Positions 57,201-64,000 of a stretch of DNA of 64,000 nt are shown here, piece after piece; positions within the stretch are counted from its first letter, which is position 1; each line of letters starts with the position of its first letter. A model generated the notes under the pieces. That model saw only the letters and a program-made list of their open reading frames with translations, was not told the origin of the DNA and made no database searches. The DNA is from Symsagittifera roscoffensis. Its lineage: Eukaryota > Xenacoelomorpha > Acoela > Convolutidae. Location of the stretch: the NCBI RefSeq assembly GCF_963678635.1, contig NC_087064.1, positions 12,867,989 to 12,931,988 on the forward strand, written 5' to 3'. Position numbers and translations under genes: made by a program.

Positions 57201-60200
57201 TGGAAAATCAGGGTGCGGAAATTGGAGGCTAATCCTATGCTTAATTAGAGAAAAAATTATGCACTCAGGTTTGTTGCTGTTCGTATGTGCTTGTAAATAC
57301 TTGTACTTGTATATAAACATATAATAAAAATACTTGTAATTGTGTATAAAAATTAATCGAAATACGCGTTTGAAACTGGTTCTAATCATAAGTAGCAGAG
57401 TTTGAGAACTGCAATAAATATTGATGTGCTTTTTTACTTAAGCGTCAGCGTAGTCTATTATTAAGAGCCTTCCTTTTTTCTAACCTAACTCGCAAGTAAA
57501 AGTGTTCACTTATTTGGAAATTTTACTGTAGCATTGGAAGTTGCAGAGTATTTGTTCTCTGCTTTTTTTGTGGCTAGTGTTTGTTTTCTATTAAGCGTAC
57601 TGAGTATTTGTGTGTGAGTCTCATAATCTCTAGGTCGCAGTTTCGAATTCGAGAAGTAGCCGAATTTTAACTAATTCGAGGCTTATTTCTAGTTGTTCTT
57701 TTTGCAGTATAGAGCTGTTTTTTGTCGTGTTCCTGCTAGTGTTTGCGAAGCAAAGCTTCGCCTCTGTGTTTATAATTTAAAGACTAACGAGCCACAAGTT
57801 TTTTGAAATTAAAGAGTCAATGTCAGTACGGTCATTTAGCTTTTTACTCTTAAAGATTAATAACAGAGGTTGCGTTCAGTATTTTGTATCTCTGTGTTTC
57901 AAACTGTGTTCATTTTGATGTTCTTATCTAGGATCCTACTGTACTGCATGAGTAGACAGGCGGCCATGCATGGGAGATACATCATCCCCCAACTGTCCTT
58001 CTTCAAAGACTTCTACATCCGAGTGGCAGTCACAGTACACACTAAGGCTTTTCTAGTCAAAGACGTCTGTCTAAAACACAGGTATGGCCAAGCAATTTAA
58101 ATCAATAATTAAGTCTTATTTTAAACCAAGTTGGAAAGATAATGAATATAAAAATTTTTTTTCGCATAATTGCGTTTGATGCACAGCAACAAAAAGCTAA
58201 TAAAATGCAGAGACTGGTATAAGTAAACATTTATTTGCGAAGTGCAGCTTAGCCTCTGTTTAGAAAATAGTTATGATTATTGATATGTATGCTCTGGTTT
58301 TGGTTGAAAAGATATGTCTCAAAATAGACAATTTTGTGAGAAAAACTTTTAAGTTTGGGTTTAAATCCATTTCTGTTGTACCACAGTGTAGTCAACTACT
58401 GCAGCCAGTGTACTGACTTCATTCTGAATCCACTGGCTTTGAAGAGTGGACCTTCGAAGTATGTCCACGCCACAGTGCGGGGAGGCCAGAAGTGCAAACA
58501 GTGTGAAAGTGGTAAGAAGAGACTTGTGTGGCTATTTAAGACTCCTTTTAGAAATTGAGGGATCAAACTTTAAATAAATAATTTTATCAGAATTGTTTCG
58601 AAAAACTTCCTTGCATGAGTGGCTGCGCCCAATTTGTTTAAAAAGTTTATGGCCCTTGAATAGTCAAGTTTTGATTTTTTACCGTTTTGTGAATCTTTTC
58701 GACTTTTCTTGAAAACTAAATTTTCAAATCTGATATTATGGGCTTAATGGAGTACTGGGTAGTGGGAAGCTATTCTGCATTAGCGGACACTCACAAAACT
58801 TGTACACAAGAAGTTATTGCCCTCGGAAAAGTCAAAGTTTTGATTTTTTGACCATTTCTTTTGAAAGTTTTGAGATTTCACGAAAATTACCTTTTCAAAT
58901 CTGAGATTTTGGGCCCAATCGAAAAAACAGGTTGCGTGAATCCATTCTGCATAGGCGGCCACGCATAATTTTTTCCTACAAAAAGCTATGGTTTTGGGAA
59001 AGGTCAAACCATTGATTTGCTGACCGTTTTTTTGGACTTTTGTGATAATAAAAACTCAATATTTCTCGCAATATTTTGAAATGCATTATTTATACATAAT
59101 GTGGCTTTATGCTTTGCGATTTGTTACCTGCGAAGTTATTGTGGAAGTCTTCAGTTTGTAATATTCCAAGTTAATAATTTTAAAATTGGGTCTATTTGTA
59201 TTTGGTGCTGAATCGCATTGGCAATTTGTTAGCATATTTAGCTGCTACTATACCGATTTTTTAAAAAAACCTGGCACCAATAGAAAGACCGGCTGCTCTT
59301 CTTCTTTCATGTTTTTGCAAACGATTATGTCCTATGGCCTTAGAAAATGTCTAAATTTTGAAACTTTGCCCGTTTTTTGGAAACTTTTTCTTTAAAACCT
59401 TACCTGCTAATTCGCAGGTTAGGTTTTGAAGACAAAAAGAGTTTTCAAAAAACGGGCAAAGTTTCAAAAAATGATAATTCATTAAAATTGACATGGTATT
59501 TGGATTTTCTCTGCGTAGTCTGTTTCACCCTATTTTTTTCTAGAAAAGCCGAAATGGACTTCGAAAAAGTTCCTTTTTAATTTTTACCCTTTTTAAGAAA
59601 TTTCGTCACCCTTCTCGAAAATTACAAGCTAAATCGGATACTAAAGGTTCAATCTAAAAATCTAAAACATCAGGGCGAGCAAGTGTTCAATTGAAAAATC
59701 AGGGTGCGGAAATTGGAGGCTAATCCTATGCTTAATTAGAGAAAAAATTATGCTATTAGGAAGTCAAAATATTTTTAATCGATTCTTAACTCTCACTTTT
59801 TTAGAAAACTATTTAGCCTAATCTGAGATAAAGAGTTTAATTGAAAGAATGTGTGGTAAATTGCTTCTCTAAATCAGCGGTTAATCCGCTGCCCAAGAAG
59901 AAAAACTCTAAAGGTTTAGCTTTAAGTCTAATTCAGGTTATGCTTGCTTTAGTAGAGCAAAGTTTATGGATTTAGGAAAAACCAAATTTTTGATCGATTT
60001 TCGGAATCTTTCTCACTTTTTTCAAAAACTGCTCAGCCAAATTTGAGATAAAGAATTCGATTGAAAGGGGGAGTTGTAGTTTTCTCCTTTAAATAAGCGG
60101 TTAATCTCCTAATTGAGCAGAGAAAAACTACGGTTTAGAGTAAAGTCCAATTTAAGAAACTTTGAAAGTTAAGCATTTCCGTAACAGTACAGTATAAGAT

Positions 60201-63069
60201 TAAAAACATTAGAACAGGTGGATCGAGCATTGTTTTTACTTCCAAGTGACCGTGGTGAATATACAAGGCCGTGAGACTCCTAATCAACTGGTCGGGTTTT
60301 CAAATCCGGAACATTTAAATAGTTTTTTTGGTAGAATTTTTGCTGCTTATTATTGGCAACTTGTTAGAAACTGTGTAGCTGTTTTATTGGTGGATATTCT
60401 TATCAAAATTACAAGCGATCTTGGAGCAGATGTGAGAACGTGATACTCCTTATGTCAACAATTTTTTTTGAAAGGTTTATTTTTAATCTTTTCCTTATTT
60501 ATTGCCTATTTGAAGGTTTTCTGCATTTTTCTTGCTTATGTTTGCAAAGCGCATCTTCGCCTCTGTGTGAAATTTGAGTTGTCAAATCTGAAATGAAAAC
60601 TTCGTTTAAACTGGTTGCAATGATTAATCCTGCAGAAGCGGCGTCTCTTTGGGTAAATGATTTTCTCAAAATGTTTTACTCTTCTCGATTATTGTAGTAG
60701 AGAAACAACTAAGGTTTCCGGCAAAGTCTAACTGTTGAAATCACAATTTTCGTGCCGCAATCAGTATCGCAAACTCATTCAATATCAAACACGTACCTCC
60801 AGCTTTAGCTGGGCGTCTAGTTGTTGTTATCGAGATATACGAAGTTTTTGGTTCTCTTAGTTTTTTTTTCAACATCTAAATTGTTTTTTTTTTTTCGATT
60901 TGTGCTTTTTATATTTTTGTTGTATTGCAAGTGGTGCGAAGCTCTGCTTCGCCTCTATGTAAAAGTTTGGTTTCAAATCCTGTCCTGGAATTCACTATGC
61001 AGAACAGAAAATTGCATGCATTCATTTTCTCAACATATTGATATCAAATGCTGCTAAAATCTGGTTTGAAGATAAGTGTCCTTTCAGCAATGCGGATGGG
61101 AGGTCCAATTTGGAATGGACGTCTCCACAACCCAGATTTTGTGACCTCTCTTTTGGGCTTCATTAGAGACGAGGGGTCATCCCGGTTCGGGAGTTGGAAG
61201 AAAATACTAGCGACTGTCAGTCTCATTTCGGAGGAGTTGCCGGACTCGCCTCTCTTTTTAACCAAGGAAATGATGTTCAGTGCAGCGAAAGTATCGGGGC
61301 CGAAACTGACTCTTGTGTCTAGTGCTATTCTTAATGCAGGCTTCAAGTTCAGGTTAGGTAAAATTGGAATGGAGGGATAAAAAATACACAAGACTAAAAA
61401 CAATTTTATTATTTTACATTTAGATTATTTGATAAAAAAAAGAGTGAAATGTCCTCAAAAGCTTCAGATGAAACTGAGAAGACATTTAAGTGATGCTGCA
61501 TTTTGAAACGTCAGCCAATAAGTCGAAACGGGGGACGATTTTTAAGTTTTGTAATGGCAGAAGAAAGAAGAATGGCGATAATTCTTAACGAGCTACTACA
61601 AGTTACGCCGATCGGTGTTTTGGAGATTAAAGTTTTACATTTCCTTTGCATTAATATTTTATTTCTTGCCTAATATTAAACTAAAACATAAGCGACAAGC
61701 AAAAATTGGAGCGCAATGTATTACTGTGGCCAAATCTAAGCGCAGCGGAGCACTCGTTATCTTTTTACCTATGTTGTCTTTGAAACTACTTCAAGCGATT
61801 CGATTTAAAAAAAGAAATTCGATTTGTTGCATGCTACGAATATTCGCCATTTCAAAATTGAGCCTCCTTTTTTAATAGCAAAGCTTAAAGAAAGAAGAAT
61901 CCAATCCCTGTCGTTTTTTTTTTGATAATTTCATTAATAAATTTATATCTTTTCTAGTGTGTCGCACTGTTCGCCAGTGGCTGTGAAGACAGATGCACCC
62001 TCCTCGTTCCTCTGGGACATTGTGAGACAATTTGAGAGAGATCACCCAGTCAACAGGGAGAAGCTGTCCCCCTTTTCAAAGGCACTTCTCGAACAGACCA
62101 TTACGCACAAGGTATCAAGTCTGCCGTAATTGTTTTATCTCCCTTAATTGAAAAAAGGAAAAGGATAAATTCATTACTAGGTTCAACATTGGTGATGCTT
62201 AACCGTCGGACTAATCCTTTGTTGGGGTTGATTTTCATTACTAGATGTCATCAGTTGCAAATTGCTAAATAGACCAGAGTAATCGTTCGGAAAATCCAAA
62301 GATTTTAAAATCGTATGTAACAACTAAAAAGCGTTCTAAATACGAAAAAAATAGCAATTAGCATCTAATTTTTTTATCTGATTAAATCTCGACAGTAATT
62401 ATATTTTGCTGTTAAGCGCCGTTATATTTAACAACATCGAACCAACAAACTTTCGTACGGGGTTGAGTGATGTATCACATTTAAGTTCTTTCAATCGTAC
62501 ATGAATTGCATTTTAAAAGTTCAATTAAAACGGTATCCAAAAAATGGTTTTAACTTAGAAATTTTTCTTGTGTTTGACTATATATTCGACTGACGATTTA
62601 CAGAAATTGGTCTGATGCAAAGAAAGGAAAACGACATGAATTATAAGAGAGCGTTTTACCTTATTTAACAGTCCACCTGTCACCTAAAACAAAAAGAAAA
62701 AAAACTCAAATTGAACGATAGCGGAGTTGTTGTGAGGAAAAAATGTCTGTTTAATAGCTGTCGTCGGACTATGTGCTTCTAGTAAAGTAACCGGCTGCTG
62801 TTTTGGCATTTAGCGGCTCTTTTCAATTTTAGATTGATTTCACTCTCCACCCAGCTGCGAATCCTGTGTCCAGGACCTCCAAGGTGACCCGGTTTCCTAT
62901 TAACCCGCCCAATTGGGGTCCCAAGGCCAGACCGAGACCCCAAAATGCTACTTCTAATTCGGCAGCTGATAGTCACAAAAATGGGTCGACCAGCATGACT
63001 GAAATTTCTGAACCGCCTGATAAGAAGCAGAAATGCGAAAAAACTACTTCGGAAGTTGAGGCAAACTGA
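47736..63069 (+). CDS. TRMT1: TRMT1: tRNA (guanine-26-N2)-dimethyltransferase gene
   Basis: Multi-exon gene. It uses S-adenosylmethionine to methylate N2 of G26 in tRNA, in nucleus, cytosol and mitochondria. Exons recognised: first exon 47736-47910 or its duplicate 51010-51184; 53934-54188; 54551-54771; cassette c (55441-55590 or 57932-58081); cassette d (55896-56020 or 58387-58511); 61088-61352; 61958-62111; 62833-63069. Motifs in order: TEGQAQI and VFYNPVQEFNRDL at the N-terminus; EGLSATGLRSIRYA (SAM-binding motif I); YANDLD (motif II); VDVDPFGSPA (motif IV, catalytic); SEGGLLLVTATDLAVL; FYIRVAV; paired CSQC and CKQC (zinc site); GGPIW; EELPD; AVKTDAP; and NWGPKARP near the C-terminus. The domain set is complete except for a short segment after exon 1: exon 1 ends at phase 1 while 53934 starts at phase 0, so one small exon (length 2 mod 3) is unplaced between 51.2 and 53.9 kb. 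Two tandem duplications inside the gene are the main oddity. Confidence 0.93.
49690..50177. other. Insertion (about 480 bp) private to copy 2
   Basis: Flanking sequence 'aaacatgtattca' and 'ctgaataaaaaaaccacac' is continuous in copy 1 (near 46876-46912). No terminal repeats were recognised, so it may equally be a deletion in copy 1. Confidence 0.6.
51010..51184 (+). CDS. TRMT1: TRMT1 first exon, copy 1b
   Basis: Identical length (175 nt) to copy 1a, with its own ATG and donor AATA|GTAATA. Both copies keep an intact frame and the same exit phase, so either can serve as first coding exon. Being nearer the rest of the gene, 1b is the simpler choice. Confidence 0.88.
51601..51968. repeat. Fold-back inverted repeat
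   Basis: The left arm (51601-51713) and right arm (51834-51968) are close reverse complements ('ctagcggaatatccaggcac' against 'gtgcctggatattccgctag'), with a spacer of about 120 bp that also pairs in part. One arm has an extra piece of about 20 bp. Related single arms lie at 950-1010 and 48320-48425. Confidence 0.85.
51990..53680. other. TRMT1 intron: diverged repeats, no exon found
   Basis: Holds the 'aaaactac.gtgcca..tctgatattg' tandem family (52.0-52.45 kb), a SINE head near 52548 (A-box TGGCGCAGATG, B-box-like GGGTGCGACTGC), and AT-rich sequence. The missing small TRMT1 exon should be in this span but was not identified. Confidence 0.5.
53683..53892 (-). CDS. Possible antisense exon in TRMT1 intron
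   Basis: The minus-strand frame RARWNYFQEDATLHSPQEHF then SPPYRLLSVFKGDFPQLI and QELDKILSAHAAQ has exon-like base composition and amphipathic pattern, unlike the flanking intron. It ends 41 bp from TRMT1 exon 53934. Splice borders are not clear and I do not recognise a family, so it may be an old gene fragment or chance. Confidence 0.25.
   Translation of the reverse strand: MERARWNYFQEDATLHSPQEHFSPPYRLLSVFKGDFPQLIQELDKILSAHAAQILHLTLLFILKIITIP
53934..54188 (+). CDS. TRMT1: TRMT1 exon with SAM-binding motifs I-II
   Basis: Acceptor TTTTTAG ends at 53933. The donor AAG|GTCTGT is chosen over the earlier TAT|GTAAGG because only the former keeps the phase of the next exon. It encodes FEGLSATGLRSIRYAKELS, YANDLDKVAF and IRDNIERNGV. 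Confidence 0.88.
54551..54771 (+). CDS. TRMT1: TRMT1 exon with catalytic DPFG motif
   Basis: Acceptor GCTTCAG, donor CTCAG|GTTTGT. It encodes VVDVDPFGSPAIFIDTAV and SEGGLLLVTATDLAVLCG, then YGSLSVKTPCMHENALR. DPFG replaces the more common DPYG. Confidence 0.9.
55270..55290. repeat. Dispersed short hairpin motif
   Basis: 'gcgaagcgaagcttcacctct' lies downstream of a SINE-like B-box (near 55165, 'gtttcggattcgag'). A duplicate sits at 57745-57765. Confidence 0.55.
55441..55590 (+). CDS. TRMT1: TRMT1 cassette exon c, copy 1
   Basis: 150 nt; acceptor TATCTAG, donor ACACAG|GTATGG. Encodes ILLYCMSRQAAMHGRYIIPQ and FYIRVAVTVHTKAF. Peptide identical to copy 2; the differences are silent. Confidence 0.9.
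55896..56020 (+). CDS. TRMT1: TRMT1 cassette exon d, copy 1
   Basis: 125 nt; acceptor TACCACAG, donor AGTG|GTAAGA. Encodes VVNYCSQCTDFILNPLAL and GGQKCKQCES, a paired CxxC zinc site. Exit phase 1. Confidence 0.9.
56866..56978. repeat. Long near-perfect hairpin in TRMT1 intron
   Basis: The arms 'gaaactttgcccgttttttg' and 'caaaaaacgggcaaagtttc' extend to a central 'acctgctaattcgcaggt', about 48 bp per arm with a 6-nt loop. Duplicated at 59357-59469. Confidence 0.85.
57932..58081 (+). CDS. TRMT1: TRMT1 cassette exon c, copy 2
   Basis: 150 nt, same borders as copy 1. The first base is G instead of A, keeping Arg (AGG for AGA). Intact. Confidence 0.88.
58387..58511 (+). CDS. TRMT1: TRMT1 cassette exon d, copy 2
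   Basis: 125 nt, identical peptide and exit phase to copy 1. c plus d total 275 nt, so c1-d1-c2-d2 would shift frame and stop within seven codons of c2. Confidence 0.88.
59754..61087. other. TRMT1 intron: repeat remnants
   Basis: Contains the diverged 'aaaactatttagcc..atctgagataaagag' repeats, a SINE-like segment at 60236-60320, and hairpin motifs at 60544 and 60936. No exon. Confidence 0.5.
60936..60960. repeat. Dispersed short hairpin motif
   Basis: 'gcgaagctctgcttcgcctct' variant with the same stem and trailer. Confidence 0.5.
61088..61352 (+). CDS. TRMT1: TRMT1 exon, C-terminal domain part 1
   Basis: Acceptor CCTTTCAG, donor TTCAG|GTTAGG. Encodes MRMGGPIWNGRLHNPDF, VSLISEELPDSPLFLTKEM and SSAILNAGFKF, the C-terminal helical domain that contacts tRNA in the family. 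Confidence 0.9.
61958..62111 (+). CDS. TRMT1: TRMT1 exon, C-terminal domain part 2
   Basis: Acceptor TTTTCTAG, donor CAAG|GTATCA. Encodes VSHCSPVAVKTDAPSSFLWD and IVRQFERDHPVNREKLS. Confidence 0.9.
62112..62832. other. Last TRMT1 intron, nothing recognised
   Basis: AT-rich intron without open frames of note; polypyrimidine tract and TTTTAG at 62829-62832. Confidence 0.6.
62833..63069 (+). CDS. TRMT1: TRMT1 terminal exon
   Basis: Encodes IDFTLHPAANPVSRTSKVTR, FPINPPNWGPKARPRP and a hydrophilic tail with a basic PPDKKQKCEK stretch, a possible nuclear signal. Stop TGA at 63067-63069. Confidence 0.92.
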   Translation: MDFTLHPAANPVSRTSKVTRFPINPPNWGPKARPRPQNATSNSAADSHKNGSTSMTEISEPPDKKQKCEKTTSEVEAN

Positions 63070-64000
63070 ACTTTAAAATAAGTTTTTCTTTTCTTTTCAG
63101 TTTGATACGTGTTTTTGAAATACAGTTTTATTGAAAGGCGTTGGAATATCAATCGGCCATGAATGAGCAGTCAATATCATTTGTTTGTTTGTTTGTTTTT
63201 CAGTTTTTGCGAATCCTTAGTGATAATTAAAATACGATGCTTTTTGAATCGGCAAAATTGAGTGCTCTTCTGGTCTAAACTCAGACGCAAATAAAAGACT
63301 TAAATACTAAAATTGGCAAGCTTATTTTTCTAGACACTTAGCTTGTTTATTGACTCATTTAGGCTTTCTTTTTATTAGGAACCGGACTGCTTCAGAAGTG
63401 GTTTAAGGCACAGATACTTTTGAACTTTAGACATTACAGTCAATTTCAAACACAGAGAAGTCCGCCAAAATTTTGGTTAAAGGGACAAGATCAAATGAAA
63501 ATTTTAGTTTTTCTGATTTTATTGGAGTCACAAGGATTTCAGCAATACGACAGAAAACTATTATATATGGTATCGTTTGTAGTAACTTCCTTTTTGCAAC
63601 AGTTTCTCCTTGACTATTGATTGTTTGGGTTTCAATTTTCTGATATTATCACCGCCCATCTGGTGTCTACAGCGCTTTCCGCATTTTTTGCTCATCCTTA
63701 AACTACATGACAAATTTGGGGTGGAATGGGTGCTTTATGGACTCAAATTGATTAAAGCTGCCATTCTGTGCCTCCAATACATTTTTCGCTGAGCAACCAA
63801 ATAAAAATATTGAAATCTGCAACAGCAAGTTTTTGTTTGAGGCTTCGATTTCCTCGAAAGGTACTTATACTTGTCCTCAAACTTTGAAATTTCTCCTAGC
63901 GATCTCTCTTGGAGTTCTTCAAAACATTACTGTCAACGAGAGCAACCGTCAAACAAATATAATTTTTTGAGGTTTTTGCGAAACACGTCATCGTTCTTTT
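63070..64000. other. TRMT1 3' UTR and downstream sequence
   Basis: A short TTTG microsatellite lies at 63181-63198 and AATAAA at 63290. No gene is supported beyond; the open frames are short and lack domains. Confidence 0.5.
63290..63295 (+). terminator. TRMT1: TRMT1 poly(A) signal
   Basis: AATAAA 221 nt after the stop codon, the first canonical hexamer downstream. Confidence 0.5.

Larger units (their letters stand above)
54764..57261. repeat. 2.49-kb tandem duplication inside TRMT1, copy 1
   Basis: It begins inside the exon end 'gcactcaggtttgttgc' and runs to 'gagaaaaaattat'. All landmarks recur 2,491-2,495 bp later. The second copy repeats only the last 8 nt of exon 54551-54771. Confidence 0.93.
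57262..59753. repeat. 2.49-kb tandem duplication inside TRMT1, copy 2
   Basis: Direct copy of 54764-57261. The junction 'aaaaattatgcactcagg' joins the unit end to its start; the original end reads 'aaaaattatgctattagg' at 59753, so ATGC is shared or nearly so. Confidence 0.93.

Overview
This is a window of AT-rich, intron-rich animal-like nuclear DNA. Coding segments are short exons with GT/AG borders and consistent codon phase. Most of the rest is tandem satellite, tRNA-derived SINE debris, DNA-transposon material and recent segmental duplications. I see no bacterial features, rRNA or CRISPR. The species cannot be named from the sequence. The C2H2 and tyrosine-recombinase elements, TRMT1 and an MGAT4-like gene fit a metazoan with a repeat-rich genome.

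Layout: 1-3.25 kb is noncoding repeat. 3.26-4.22 kb is a terminal exon of a divergent MGAT4 (GT54)-like N-glycan branching enzyme. 5.05-14.77 kb is a 5.6-kb unit repeated 1.7 times. It holds a broken CACTA/EnSpm-like transposase (minus strand), a small predicted membrane-protein ORF, and a MITE family with 8-bp target-site duplications. 14.77-25.26 kb is a satellite of about 375 bp per monomer with dimeric higher-order structure, interrupted by a 3,724-bp tandem duplication. 27.17-29.79 kb (minus) is a Crypton-type tyrosine recombinase with C2H2-like fingers, in which the codon expected for the nucleophilic tyrosine is an ochre stop. 29.8-33.7 kb is a degenerate satellite of about 178 bp. 33.8-35.1 kb holds diverged 375-bp-family monomers in both orientations.

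36.6-45.4 kb contains at least eight exons (plus) that may form one unrecognised gene: a membrane segment, two cysteine/beta-rich exons, a long disordered region and a C-terminal C2H2 finger. 47.7-63.07 kb contains TRMT1 (tRNA guanine-26 dimethyltransferase, plus). It carries two independent internal tandem duplications. One gives two ATG-bearing first exons; the other gives two copies of a two-exon cassette whose 275-nt length forbids in-frame inclusion of both.

The strongest observations are the stop codon at the recombinase catalytic position, the phase-enforced exclusive exon cassettes in TRMT1, the TIR/TSD-bounded 3.9-kb composite with transposase halves in swapped order, and a duplication breakpoint at a MITE end.
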